Positions 9,406-17,163 of a stretch of 64,000 nucleotides of DNA are shown here, piece by piece (the stretch's first letter is position 1; each line of letters begins with the position of its first letter). The notes under the pieces are model-generated. The model did not search any database. It saw only the letters and a list, made by a program, of their open reading frames with translations, and was not told the origin of the DNA. Position numbers and translations under genes: made by a program. The stretch is from Gallaecimonas xiamenensis 3-C-1 (GTDB taxonomy: Bacteria > Pseudomonadota > Gammaproteobacteria > Enterobacterales > Gallaecimonadaceae). The stretch spans positions 90,094-154,093 of the forward strand of contig NZ_AMRI01000008.1 of NCBI RefSeq assembly GCF_000299915.1, read 5' to 3'.

Positions 9406-10095
9406 TCAGGCTTTGGCCACTTCCAGGACATCGCTCAAGCGAATGCCCCCCAGGCCCTGAAGGTTCAATACCACGCCACCGGAGGCCGCAGAGCCCAAAG
9501 TGACAGAGTCCACACTGGCATACGCCGCCACGGCCAAATCGACGCGTTCACCGCCGACCAGGGCCTGGGCTTTAAAGACGTAGTTGCCTTCCTTGACGGC
9601 TTCACCAGCGTTGTTGGTGCCGTCCCAGGTGATCTTGTTGTTGCCTGCCGCCAAGTCCTTCATGTCGATGGTCTTGATCAGCTGGCCGCTCTCGTCCTCG
9701 ATACGGACGGTCACGTTCTTCATGTTCTCGCTGGAGGTCAAAACCCCTTCCATGGTGCCACCGGCAGCCAGGTAACCGGTGTCGGAGGGCACCAGCACTT
9801 TCTGGCCAACCAGGGTGGAAGCCTGCAGCGCCTGGCTGGAGGTCATGATCTCGTTCAGGCTGCCAAACTGTTCGGCCATGGAGTTGATGCCGTCCACTGT
9901 CGCGAAGGACGCCATCTGGGAAATCATCTGGTCGTTGTCCACCGGCTTGAACGGATCCTGGTAGGCCAGCTGCTTGGTCAGCAGCGCCAGGAAGTCTTCC
10001 TGGTCCAGGGCATTGTTGTTAGCCGCTTCAACGGTTTCCTGGGTATCCCAACGGGAATTAGCCAAGGGATCCGTGGTGGTTGATGAAATGCTCAT
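9406..10095 (-). CDS. flgD: hook-capping scaffold protein FlgD
   Basis: 229 residues. The conserved N-terminal export/capping segment (ALDQEDFLALLTKQLAYQDP, DNDQMISQMASFATV) is followed by FlgD tudor-like and FNIII-like domains (about residues 85-225, including NNKITWDGTNNAGEAVKEG). FlgD caps the growing hook and is later replaced by FlgK. The gene is 14 nt downstream of flgC in the flgBCDE operon. Confidence 0.95.
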   Translation of the reverse strand: MSISSTTTDPLANSRWDTQETVEAANNNALDQEDFLALLTKQLAYQDPFKPVDNDQMISQMASFATVDGINSMAEQFGSLNEIMTSSQALQASTLVGQKVLVPSDTGYLAAGGTMEGVLTSSENMKNVTVRIEDESGQLIKTIDMKDLAAGNNKITWDGTNNAGEAVKEGNYVFKAQALVGGERVDLAVAAYASVDSVTLGSAASGGVVLNLQGLGGIRLSDVLEVAKA

Positions 10096-10109
10096 CCGTT
10101 ACTCCCCTT

Positions 10110-10523
10110 TTACTGACCCAACTGCAAGGTGCGGGCCAACATCTGCTTAGCGGTGTCGGCCACCTGCACATTGGTCTGGTAGTTGCGCGAAGCGGAGATC
10201 ATGTTGGTCATCTCCTCCACCACGTTGACGTTGGGCTTGTAGATAAAGCCATCTTTGTCCGCCATGGGATGATCCGGGTGGTACTCGCGGACCAGGGGGC
10301 GCTCGGACTCGACGATACCCAGCACCTTGACCCCAACCCCTTGTTGTTCGGATTGGGCCTCGTCCAGGGCGGCGGCAAACACCGGCTGGCGAGACTTATA
10401 GGTGCTGTCCAGGGAGCTGGACACCGAGTCGGCGTTGGCCAGGTTGGACGCCGTGGTGTTCAGGCGCATGGACTGGGCGCTCATGGCACTGCCGGCAATA
10501 TCAAAAATGCGGTATAGGCTCAT
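10110..10523 (-). CDS. flgC: flagellar proximal rod protein FlgC
   Basis: 137 residues, typical length. The N terminus MSLYRIFDIAGSAMSAQSMR with LNTTASNLANADSV and the C terminus NVVEEMTNMISASRNYQTNV mark this proximal rod subunit. It is separated from flgB by 2 nt, implying translational coupling and matched output of the first rod proteins. Confidence 0.96.
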   Translation of the reverse strand: MSLYRIFDIAGSAMSAQSMRLNTTASNLANADSVSSSLDSTYKSRQPVFAAALDEAQSEQQGVGVKVLGIVESERPLVREYHPDHPMADKDGFIYKPNVNVVEEMTNMISASRNYQTNVQVADTAKQMLARTLQLGQ

Positions 10524-10525
10524 GG

Positions 10526-10924
10526 TTATTCTCCCTTGATGGCCGTCATCAGCCCTTTGATCCTGCCGCCCAGGAACTGCAGCGAAGTCTGGTATTCCAG
10601 GGCGTTTTGCAAGAAGAGGTTACGTTCCACCTGGACGTCGACACTGTTGCCGTCGCCGGTATCGGGTTGGTCAGGGTTGCGGAAACCGGCTGCCGGATGG
10701 AGGCCAAGGCTTGCCGCCAGGTGACCTTCACTGGTTTGGGCCAGGGACATGCCACTTTGCTTGGACTGGGCAGCGCTGAGTGCCGCCTTGAAATCCAGGT
10801 CTTTTGCCTTGTAACCGGGGGTATCGGCGTTGGCCAGGTTGCCGGCCAACAGCTCGGCACGCTGCTGACGTAAGGTCACAGCCTGCTCGTGGATACCAAA
10901 TGCGTTGTCGAAGCTGATGGACAT
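10526..10924 (-). CDS. flgB: flagellar proximal rod protein FlgB
   Basis: 132 residues. FlgB is the rod protein closest to the MS ring. The sequence includes LRQQRAELLAGNLANADTPG near residue 20 and a C-terminal helix (NLFLQNALEYQTSLQFLGG). It is the first gene of flgBCDE, with a clear sigma54 promoter about 30 bp upstream. cheR ends just beyond that promoter. Confidence 0.96.
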   Translation of the reverse strand: MSISFDNAFGIHEQAVTLRQQRAELLAGNLANADTPGYKAKDLDFKAALSAAQSKQSGMSLAQTSEGHLAASLGLHPAAGFRNPDQPDTGDGNSVDVQVERNLFLQNALEYQTSLQFLGGRIKGLMTAIKGE

Positions 10925-10955
10925 GATCTTGCCTCCATTGACTGACTCAACAGAG

Positions 10956-10970
10956 GCAAGATGCGTGCCA
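10956..10970 (-). promoter_or_regulatory. sigma54 promoter of flgBCDE
   Basis: The minus strand reads TGGCACGCATCTTGC, an exact match to TGGCAC-N5-TTGC. It sits in the 54-bp gap between cheR and flgB, which places transcription start about 20 bp before the flgB start codon. Confidence 0.9.
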
Positions 10971-10978
10971 GGAAGGGA

Positions 10979-11815
10979 CTATAGATGTTCTTTGCGGCGG
11001 TAGATGATACCGGGGTTACAGCGCACCATCTCAAAGTCGGTGGCCGCCGTCGGCATGGACTCGGAGGCGCCAAGGAACAGGTAGCCGCCCGGATTGAGGG
11101 TGCGGGCTATGCCTTCGAGTATCTTCAACTTGTTTTCTTGTGAGAAATAAATCAGCACGTTACGACAAAAAACCAGGTCAAACTTGCCAAGCAGCGCGTA
11201 GCTTGACAACAGGTTGAAATGGCGGAAGGTAACCAGGCGCTTGACGTTGGGTTTGACCTTCCAGGTGCCGTCGGTGGTTTCGTCAAAATACAGGCGCTTG
11301 CGCTCGTCGTTCATGCCACGGCCCAGGGCCAGGCTGTCGTATTCCCCCACTTGGCATTGGCTGAGCATGGCCTGGGAGATATCGGTGGCAAGGATTTGCA
11401 CCCCACCCGGCAAGGTGCCGGGCTTTTTGACCTGGTGCTCCAGGGCCTTGATGGCGATGGAATAGGGCTCCTGCCCCGAAGAGCAGGCGGCCGACCAGAT
11501 CTTCACCGTCTTGCCGCCCTTACCCAACTCGGGGAAGAGTTTGTCGGACAAGAGTTCAAAGGGGTAGCCGTCACGAAACCACAGGGTCTCGTTGGTAGTC
11601 ATGGCGTCGATGACGGCGCTTTGCAGCTCCCGGTCACGGCCATTGACCACCGACAAGATGATCTCCCCCAAAGAGCCCTGGCGGTAACGGCCCAGCAGGG
11701 GCGATAACCGGCTCTTGACCAGGTACTGTTTATTGTCACCCAGCACGATGCCGCATTGGCTCTCCAGGTAACGTCGGAAGGTTGCGTAGTCCTGCTCGCT
11801 TAGCGCTTTATCCAC
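10979..11815 (-). CDS. cheR: chemotaxis protein methyltransferase CheR
   Basis: 278 residues. CheR methylates glutamates on chemoreceptors using S-adenosylmethionine. The helical N domain (residues about 1-75) precedes a Rossmann methyltransferase core with IWSAACSSGQEPYSIAI (SAM-binding motif I) and FDLVFCRNVLIYFS, both diagnostic. No C-terminal NWETF-type receptor-tethering tail is visible. It starts 1 nt after the cheV stop, so the two adaptation proteins are co-translated. Confidence 0.96.
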   Translation of the reverse strand: MDKALSEQDYATFRRYLESQCGIVLGDNKQYLVKSRLSPLLGRYRQGSLGEIILSVVNGRDRELQSAVIDAMTTNETLWFRDGYPFELLSDKLFPELGKGGKTVKIWSAACSSGQEPYSIAIKALEHQVKKPGTLPGGVQILATDISQAMLSQCQVGEYDSLALGRGMNDERKRLYFDETTDGTWKVKPNVKRLVTFRHFNLLSSYALLGKFDLVFCRNVLIYFSQENKLKILEGIARTLNPGGYLFLGASESMPTAATDFEMVRCNPGIIYRRKEHL

Positions 11816-11816
11816 T

Positions 11817-12746
11817 CTAACCCGCCTCTATCATCAGGCATTCTTTTACCGCATTGGCCAGTTCATCAGGGTTGAATTTGGCGATGAATTTATTGGCACC
11901 CACCCGGGTAACCATGGCCTGGTTGAACACCCCAGACAGGGAAGTATGCAAAATCACCTGCAAATCCTTCATCTTAGGGTCGGCTTTGACTTCTGCAGTC
12001 AGTGTATAGCCGTCCATCTCCGGCATTTCCACATCGGAGATCAGCAAACAGACTTTTTCGGTAATGGAGCGCTCGCACTGGCTGGCGATATCGCGCAGGT
12101 ACTCCAGCCCTTCACGACCGTCCTTGACCAGTTCCATGGGGATCCCCAAAGGGGCCAGGGCCCGCTTGATTTGGCCACGGGCCACGGAAGAGTCGTCGGC
12201 CACCAGCAGTATCCTGTTGGTCTGCAGGTTTTCGGTGCCGGCCAGGGTGTCGGGGCTGGTGGTGGCGTTGGCCGGGCTTATCTCATCGAGGATCTTTTCC
12301 ACGTCCAGCAGTTCAACCATTTCGCCGTCCACTTCGGTTACGGCGGTCAGGTAGCTGAAACGGCCTGCCCCTTTGGGCGGCGGCTGGATGTTCTCCCAGT
12401 TGCAGTTGACGATGCGGTCCACCGAATGGACCAAAAAGCCCTGCACTGAGCGGTTGTACTCGGTGATGATCACAAAGCAGTTGGAGACGTCTTCGGTGGG
12501 GCGGCCACCCATGGCCTGGCGCAGGTCGATCACCGACAGGGTTTGGCCCCGGATATGGGCCACACCGCGAATACTGGTCTTACGTTTGGGCAAGGCGGTT
12601 AGGGGTGGGCACTGCAACACCTCGCGCACCTTAAAGACGTTGATGCCAAAACGCTGCTTGGAGCCCAACCGGAACATCAACAGTTCCAGGCGGTTCTGCC
12701 CCACCAGCTGGGTGCGTTGGTTGACCGTGTCGAGAATCCCCGCCAT
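11817..12746 (-). CDS. cheV: chemotaxis coupling/response protein CheV
   Basis: 309 residues. The N-terminal CheW domain (about 15-160, with FGINVFKVREVLQCPPLTAL and IRGQTLSVIDLRQAMG) is fused to a receiver domain (about 175-305) carrying the acidic VADDSS pocket and the phospho-acceptor region ISDVEMPEMDGYT. CheV couples receptors to CheA and adapts by phosphorylation. It is transcribed away from flgA and upstream of cheR, the arrangement seen in Vibrio and Shewanella. Confidence 0.95.
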   Translation of the reverse strand: MAGILDTVNQRTQLVGQNRLELLMFRLGSKQRFGINVFKVREVLQCPPLTALPKRKTSIRGVAHIRGQTLSVIDLRQAMGGRPTEDVSNCFVIITEYNRSVQGFLVHSVDRIVNCNWENIQPPPKGAGRFSYLTAVTEVDGEMVELLDVEKILDEISPANATTSPDTLAGTENLQTNRILLVADDSSVARGQIKRALAPLGIPMELVKDGREGLEYLRDIASQCERSITEKVCLLISDVEMPEMDGYTLTAEVKADPKMKDLQVILHTSLSGVFNQAMVTRVGANKFIAKFNPDELANAVKECLMIEAG

Positions 12747-12775
12747 ACCTTACCTCTTTTGCTTGTTGTGCAGAT

Positions 12776-12790
12776 GGGCACAGCTTTTGC
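12776..12790 (+). promoter_or_regulatory. candidate sigma54 promoter of flgA
   Basis: The plus strand reads GGGCACAGCTTTTGC: GGCAC-N5-TTGC at the right GG/GC spacing with the leading T replaced by G. It lies in the cheV-flgA divergent gap, about 40 bp before the first possible flgA start. The opposite strand of the same stretch contains TGGCACG but with its GC element one base too close, so cheV assignment is doubtful. Confidence 0.5.
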
Positions 12791-12830
12791 GTGCCATCAT
12801 ATCACAGCCTTGAAGTGACATATTACCGAC

Positions 12831-13565
12831 GTGACCTGGAACTGCCCCAAAATCCGCCCCTCTCACCGCCCCTTTGTCGGCTGGCGAAGGGCATTCTTTA
12901 TGGCCCTGACGCTCTTTTTCCCGGCCTGGGTACTGGCCGGGAGCGGGCTTATGCCCCACAGCGCCCTGAAGACCAAGGCCGAGGAGCTGGTCCGAGCAGC
13001 GGTATCGGTACCGGCAGACGCCAAAGTGGACATAAAGGCCAACGATCCCGACAGCCGCCTGCGCCTGCCCTTTTGCCCAGACCTGCAGGCGTCACTGCCC
13101 GGTAATCAGAGCATAGACGCCAATGTCACGGTCAAGCTCTGGTGCCAGGCCCCTAAATGGCAATTTTATCTGTCAGTTACCACCGACATCACCGTGCCCA
13201 TGCTGGTGGCCAGCCGCGCCCTGCCCTCGGGTATCACTGTGGCAGACAGCGATCTGGTGGTGGACTGGCAGTCCCAGAACCGCCTGACCGGCCGTACCTT
13301 CACCGACAAGAGCGTCATCGCCGGTGCCAAACTTAAACGGGGTCTGTCAGCCGGTACCCCAGTCACGGCAGACAACCTGTGCATGGTTTGTCGGGGGGAT
13401 AAAGTCACCCTCAGTGCCGGCAGTGGTGGCCTGCGCATTTCGGTCACAGGTACCGCCTTGTCAGACGGCACCTTTGGCGATACGGTACGGATACGTAATG
13501 ACGGCTCTGGCCGGGTGGTGGAGGCCAGGGTTGAAGCCCAGGGCCGGGTGGCCGTGGCCTATTAA
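12831..13565 (+). CDS. flgA: P-ring assembly chaperone FlgA
   Basis: Up to 244 residues. FlgA is a periplasmic chaperone for FlgI polymerisation. The C-terminal SAF-like domain is recognisable: ALPSGITVADSDLVVDWQ, RGLSAGTPVTADNL and GRVVEARVEAQGRVAVAY. The start is uncertain. The listed GTG has no obvious ribosome site but supplies an arginine-containing n-region before the hydrophobic stretch at about residues 24-37. An ATG at 12900 has a better GAAGGG upstream and gives 221 residues, close to the usual length, but a charge-free signal peptide. It is divergent from cheV and followed by flgM. Confidence 0.88.
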   Translation: MTWNCPKIRPSHRPFVGWRRAFFMALTLFFPAWVLAGSGLMPHSALKTKAEELVRAAVSVPADAKVDIKANDPDSRLRLPFCPDLQASLPGNQSIDANVTVKLWCQAPKWQFYLSVTTDITVPMLVASRALPSGITVADSDLVVDWQSQNRLTGRTFTDKSVIAGAKLKRGLSAGTPVTADNLCMVCRGDKVTLSAGSGGLRISVTGTALSDGTFGDTVRIRNDGSGRVVEARVEAQGRVAVAY

Positions 13566-13574
13566 AATTCGTGC

Positions 13575-13601
13575 TAAAGTGTTCCGCTTGGTGGTCGATA
13601 A
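13575..13601 (+). promoter_or_regulatory. sigma28 (FliA) promoter of flgMN
   Basis: TAAAGTGT-N11-GTCGATAA, nearly identical to the FliA consensus TAAAGTTT-N11-GCCGATAA with exact spacing. It lies between flgA and flgM, so the anti-sigma factor gene is controlled by the sigma factor it inhibits. Confidence 0.9.
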
Positions 13602-13657
13602 CGGTGGAACGGAAGCTTCCGTGCAGTCGCCAAAAGTTTGACAGTTGCGAGGACAGT

Positions 13658-13984
13658 ATGGCAATCAACAAGGTAAACCAGGGTCAGACGCAGGATATCG
13701 CTTCTGCGCGCCTGAACCAGGCCCGCCAGGCCGAGGGTCAGGACAAGTCCCAGGCTACTAACCAACCGCAGTCAGCCACCAAGATGGCCCAGGACGCGGT
13801 TTCCATCACCCCCAAGGCCGCCGGCCTTGATAAGATGCAAAAATCCATGAGCTCGGAAGCGCCCTTCGATAAAGACAAGGTGGAAAGCCTGAAAAAAGCC
13901 ATAGAGGCAGGCGAGTACAAGGTCAACGTCGACAAATTGGCAGACAAATTGCTTCAGTTCGAAGAGGATCTCTTCGGCAACTGA
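13658..13984 (+). CDS. flgM: anti-sigma28 factor FlgM
   Basis: 108 residues from the ATG at 13658, which is preceded by GCGAGGACA. FlgM holds FliA inactive until it is exported through the finished hook. The protein is Gln/Ala/Lys rich and disordered in its N half, with the FliA-binding C half (about 60-108) showing DKVESLKKAIEAGEYKVNVD and KLADKLLQFEEDLF. An in-frame upstream extension to 13571 is unlikely because it overlaps the sigma28 promoter. flgN follows after 10 nt. Confidence 0.95.
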   Translation: MAINKVNQGQTQDIASARLNQARQAEGQDKSQATNQPQSATKMAQDAVSITPKAAGLDKMQKSMSSEAPFDKDKVESLKKAIEAGEYKVNVDKLADKLLQFEEDLFGN

Positions 13985-13994
13985 GGCTAACGCC

Positions 13995-14438
13995 ATGACC
14001 CACGCAACCGGTCAAGCGCATCCCGAGGAGACTTTGGATGCGCTTTTGCTTTTTCAGGACAACCAACTGCAACAGATGCTGACCCTGCTGGCCGAGGAAA
14101 AAGCCTTGCTGCAGGGCCGCACCCACCACCACCTGGCCCGTGTCGCCGACGACAAGGCAGAGCTTGCCATGCGCCTGGAGGAAGTGGATAACCGCATCGC
14201 CAACCACCCCGGCCTGCACGAGCCCCAGTGGCAAGAAAAGCTGCAGGCGATGAAGCAGCTGGCACGCGAATGCAGCCACGCCAACGCCGTCAACGGCGAG
14301 ATGATAGAGCAGCTGCGTGCCCGCCAGGGTGACCAGAGCGAGCTGATGTTGCGCCTTTTGGGCCGCAGCACCCGCACTTACGACGCCAAGGGCAAGGCCA
14401 GCAGCAAGACCCGCCTGCTCACCGACCTGCGCGCCTGA
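13995..14438 (+). CDS. flgN: flagellar export chaperone FlgN
   Basis: 147 residues. FlgN is the cytoplasmic chaperone for FlgK and FlgL. The sequence is mostly helical with the family pattern LLAEEKALLQGRTHHHLARV near residue 30 and LLRLLGRSTRTYDAKG near residue 125. It forms an operon with flgM and is followed by a terminator. The family is poorly conserved, but position, length and pattern agree. Confidence 0.9.
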   Translation: MTHATGQAHPEETLDALLLFQDNQLQQMLTLLAEEKALLQGRTHHHLARVADDKAELAMRLEEVDNRIANHPGLHEPQWQEKLQAMKQLARECSHANAVNGEMIEQLRARQGDQSELMLRLLGRSTRTYDAKGKASSKTRLLTDLRA

Positions 14439-14448
14439 CGGCCACAAA

Positions 14449-14476
14449 GAAGCCCACCGCAAGGTGGGCTTTTTGC
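14449..14476 (+). terminator. terminator after flgMN (possibly bidirectional)
   Basis: AGCCCACC-gcaa-GGTGGGCT followed by TTTT. It lies between convergent flgN and flgP; on the minus strand the downstream run is the weaker TCTTTG. Confidence 0.8.
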
Positions 14477-14486
14477 CGACTAAACC

Positions 14487-14924
14487 TTAGAAACCGCGTA
14501 CGACCTTGGTACCCGGCATGGCCATGCCGGCCGGTGCCAACTGGGTTTCTTGGAGATTGGCCATGCGCTCGGTGTCCAGGCGCACTTCGGTGATGTAGCG
14601 GCCATCGAGCTGGTAACTGCGCAGCACCTCGGCGCCCCTTACCACCCCCTCGGTCCTGAGCTCCCCTTCGTCCATCCGCAAACGGCCCTGCTCAACACGC
14701 CCGTAGGTGGTCAGGCTGACGCCGTAAAGCTGCTCGGCCAGCTCCTTGTAGGCCAGCACCTTGGACGCCTCCATGGCCTGGCGTTGCCGCTCGGCCTCGG
14801 TCTTGCCGGGTTGTTCGGCCACAATGGCAATGCCCACGGCGTTCAGCACTTCGTGCTTGACGGTCCAAGGGTGGTTGCTGCAGGCGCTCAGCAGCCCTGC
14901 CAGCGTCAGCAATAGATAACGCAT
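14487..14924 (-). CDS. flgP: flagellar outer-membrane lipoprotein FlgP
   Basis: 145 residues. The signal peptide ends in LLSAC (lipobox cysteine at about residue 15). The rest has the LPP20/FlgP pattern, with an amphipathic segment QAMEASKVLAYKELAEQLYG and a C-terminal VLRSYQLDGRYITEV. In Vibrio and Campylobacter FlgP forms an outer-membrane disk or collar around the motor. Ribosome site AAGGAGAGAGC precedes the ATG. It lies 9 nt after flgO in the same sigma28-driven unit. Confidence 0.88.
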   Translation of the reverse strand: MRYLLLTLAGLLSACSNHPWTVKHEVLNAVGIAIVAEQPGKTEAERQRQAMEASKVLAYKELAEQLYGVSLTTYGRVEQGRLRMDEGELRTEGVVRGAEVLRSYQLDGRYITEVRLDTERMANLQETQLAPAGMAMPGTKVVRGF

Positions 14925-14933
14925 GCTCTCTCC

Positions 14934-15512
14934 TTATTGCCTGTCGGTGGCGCTGTCGCGCTCCAGGTAACCGTCACGGGCCAGCACCTGGCGCTGGCGG
15001 CGCTCATCCTGGCCAAGGGCAGACTCGGGCAAAAAGCCGGAGGCCGCTGCCACCACTATCTTGGACTTGATGCCGATGATGCGGACATTCACGTCCACCC
15101 CTTCTTGTGACCGGGACAGGGTGCCGGCCAGCACGAAGTCCACCGGCGTCATCTGGCGCAGGCGATCGGCGTTACGGGTCAGAAAGAATTCGCCCTGGTC
15201 GTTGATCTCGATAACCCCCTGGCTCTTGAGGTCCACCAGGGTATAACCCCCCTGATGCAGGTAGCTGGTAAAGCCCTCGGCCAAGGCAAGGCCCAGGGCA
15301 GAGCCTTTATTGAGTTGGTCAACGTCCACCAGGGTGGCCACCACCATGGGGGTCTTTAGGTTGACGTAACGGGCGTTACCGAGCAGGGTCTGGGTCAGGC
15401 CCGCCACAAACTCGTCCATGGCCGAGTGTTGCGGCGCCTGGGGGAAAGGTTGCTCGTCGGCCTGTGCCACGGGGGCCAACATCAGCAGGCACAGCAGCCA
15501 GCGTCGAAACAT
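14934..15512 (-). CDS. flgO: flagellar outer-membrane protein FlgO
   Basis: 192 residues from the chosen ATG. It has a Sec signal peptide MFRRWLLCLLMLAPVAQA and a FlgO domain (about 30-180) with LGNARYVNLKTPMVVATLVD and the GTLSRSQEGVDVNVRIIGI strand pair. FlgO stabilises the flagellum at the outer membrane in Vibrio. A start 39 bases upstream is possible but would bury the signal peptide; the chosen one follows AAGAGGACAACC. It is divergent from flgT and upstream of flgP. Confidence 0.88.
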   Translation of the reverse strand: MFRRWLLCLLMLAPVAQADEQPFPQAPQHSAMDEFVAGLTQTLLGNARYVNLKTPMVVATLVDVDQLNKGSALGLALAEGFTSYLHQGGYTLVDLKSQGVIEINDQGEFFLTRNADRLRQMTPVDFVLAGTLSRSQEGVDVNVRIIGIKSKIVVAAASGFLPESALGQDERRQRQVLARDGYLERDSATDRQ

Positions 15513-15541
15513 AATGGTTGTCCTCTTGACGGTTATCTTGA

Positions 15542-15568
15542 GTATCGGCAACCCATTGCCGAGCTTTA
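15542..15568 (-). promoter_or_regulatory. sigma28 promoter of flgOP
   Basis: The minus strand reads TAAAGCTC-N11-GCCGATAC, matching the FliA consensus in the core of both elements and in spacing. It is about 30 bp upstream of the flgO start. Confidence 0.85.
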
Positions 15569-15575
15569 CCGCTTT

Positions 15576-15591
15576 TGGAACATCTTTTGCA
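15576..15591 (+). promoter_or_regulatory. sigma54 promoter of flgT
   Basis: TGGAACATCTTTTGCA matches TGGCAC-N5-TTGCA with one mismatch (C to A) and correct GG/GC spacing. It starts 8 bp from the divergent flgO sigma28 promoter and lies about 35 bp upstream of the flgT ATG. Confidence 0.75.
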
Positions 15592-15625
15592 AATTCCTCG
15601 CCAGGACCACCAAACTTTGACGCTT

Positions 15626-16714
15626 ATGAAGCTGCCCATTTTGTTACTCGCCCTGCTGGGCCTGCCCGCCCAGGCAACCTGGTACCAGGTTGCCGGCCAG
15701 GCGCCCCTGGACAACCCCAATCCCAGCGCCGCAGCCAAGGCCGATGCCCTGGCCCAGGCCCGCTTTTATGCCGGGCTGCGTGAGGACATGACCAACACCA
15801 GCGACCGCGTCATTCCCCTGGTACGCCAAACCCAGACCGTCAACGAATACGAGGAAGACGGCCTACACAAGGTCACCTTGCTGGTGGAGCTGGACGACAG
15901 CGCCCAGTATCAATGCTGGCAACAAAGGCCGATCAGCATCCATCGCCTGAACTGGGCCACTCCCGATCAGGCCGTTACCGGCCTGGTGGGCGACCCGGGG
16001 CAAGGCATTGCCGCCGAACTGGCAAGATTGCTCAGGGCCCGGCAAAGCGCCCTGGTGGCCGTGGGCCCCATCGGTGCCAGCCTGGATCAGCCCCAGGGCA
16101 GCGATATCCGCGCCTTGCAGCAATTGTCCGAACGCCAAGGTAGCCGCTGGCTGCTGGGTGGCCGCCTGGTGCGCATTCGCGATCAGCGCCAGGACGCCCC
16201 CTGGTACACCCCATGGCGTGACGACAGCCACCAGCTGAGCATGGCCATGGACACCTGGCTGCTGGACAGCTTCTCTGGCAAGCGGGTGTTTGAGCGCCGC
16301 TACCTGGCCCAGGCCGAGCTGCCCACCGGCACCTTGCTGGACACCCAGGACCCCAGCTTTTGGGTCAGCCCCCTGGGACAGAACCTGCAGCGCCAGCTCC
16401 AGCAGTTGATCACCGACGTGGAAACAGCCCTACCCTGCCAGGAAAGCCAGTGGCCCATCGTCTCTGTGTCCAATGAGGGTATTTTGATAGACGCCGGTCT
16501 CAAGGCCGGGCTACATCCTGACGACGGCTTTGAGGTGCTCCTCAAACGCACCCTTATTACCGCCACCGGCGAGCGCCGCCAGGTATTGGTGCCCAGCCGC
16601 GACAAGCTCAGCATCAGTTGGCAGTCCGACAGCCAGACCCTGCTGATGCCGGCCAAACCCAACCAAGAGCTGAACCTGCAAGCCGGCGACTTTGTAGTTA
16701 AGCGCTTGAATTGA
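15626..16714 (+). CDS. flgT: flagellar H-ring protein FlgT
   Basis: 362 residues from the ATG at 15626. The signal peptide MKLPILLLALLGLPAQA is followed directly by the FlgT_N domain (ATWYQVAGQAPLDN, KADALAQARFYAGLRE). A middle domain (about 110-240) and a C-terminal domain with GILIDAGLKAGLHPDDGFEV follow. In Vibrio FlgT builds the H ring around the L/P rings and recruits stator ring proteins. An upstream in-frame ATG at 15575 would overlap the sigma54 promoter and is rejected. Confidence 0.9.
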   Translation: MKLPILLLALLGLPAQATWYQVAGQAPLDNPNPSAAAKADALAQARFYAGLREDMTNTSDRVIPLVRQTQTVNEYEEDGLHKVTLLVELDDSAQYQCWQQRPISIHRLNWATPDQAVTGLVGDPGQGIAAELARLLRARQSALVAVGPIGASLDQPQGSDIRALQQLSERQGSRWLLGGRLVRIRDQRQDAPWYTPWRDDSHQLSMAMDTWLLDSFSGKRVFERRYLAQAELPTGTLLDTQDPSFWVSPLGQNLQRQLQQLITDVETALPCQESQWPIVSVSNEGILIDAGLKAGLHPDDGFEVLLKRTLITATGERRQVLVPSRDKLSISWQSDSQTLLMPAKPNQELNLQAGDFVVKRLN

Positions 16715-16766
16715 ACACTAAAGCAGCAGACGGACCGGAGCGGCTTTTCATCCCCGGCAAGCTGGG

Positions 16767-16772
16767 TATAAT
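16767..16772 (+). promoter_or_regulatory. -10 element for tRNA-Arg
   Basis: A perfect TATAAT about 15 bp before the tRNA; the only -35 at suitable spacing is a weak TTTTCA at 16745. Confidence 0.6.
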
Positions 16773-16787
16773 CGGCAAGTCTGTTGC

Positions 16788-16863
16788 GTCTCCATAGCTC
16801 AACAGGATAGAGCACCCGCCTCCTAAGCGGGCGATCCAGGTTCGAGTCCTGGTGGGGACGCCA
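16788..16863 (+). tRNA. tRNA-Arg(CCT)
   Basis: 76-nt cloverleaf. The acceptor arms GTCTCCA and TGGGGAC pair with one G-T wobble, followed by discriminator G and an encoded CCA at 16861-16863. The anticodon stem CCCGC/GCGGG encloses the loop CTCCTAA, giving anticodon CCT for codon AGG. The T arm is CCAGG-TTCGAGT-CCTGG. Confidence 0.95.
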
Positions 16864-17163
16864 TCAAACATCAAGCCTCGCTAACGCGGGGCTTTTTGTT
16901 TTCAGCCCTCCCTATCCGGACTACCAGGCCAACCATGCCATGGCTAGGGCGGCTTTCGCTTCGCCCTCACCGCCAGCTGCGGGTTATCTGCATATCTTCT
17001 CTCTGTTCTCTGCACTTGTTTCCGGTCAGCGCATTACGCCGGCCAGGGTCAAAAATCCGCCATACAACGGTCATCTAAATCCCCCACAGGCTTCATACAA
17101 GCTCATTAGTCTCCCCTGCCATTACAACAGCAAAAGATTAATTACATTTTTCAGGGAGATAGT
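16864..17163. other. 300-bp gap between tRNA-Arg and the TonB receptor gene
   Basis: A terminator-like hairpin (AGCCTCGctaaCGCGGGGCT, then TTTTTGTTTT) lies at about 16874-16900. Further on, a hairpin with arms GGGCG and CGCCC is visible near 16950. The last 60 bp are AT-rich and probably contain the receptor promoter. No coding sequence is supported. Confidence 0.5.

Noticed and set aside
12790..12806. TGGCACG on the minus strand as sigma54 promoter of cheV
   Set aside because: The GC of the -12 element is one base too close to the GG of the -24 element; spacing is strict for sigma54.
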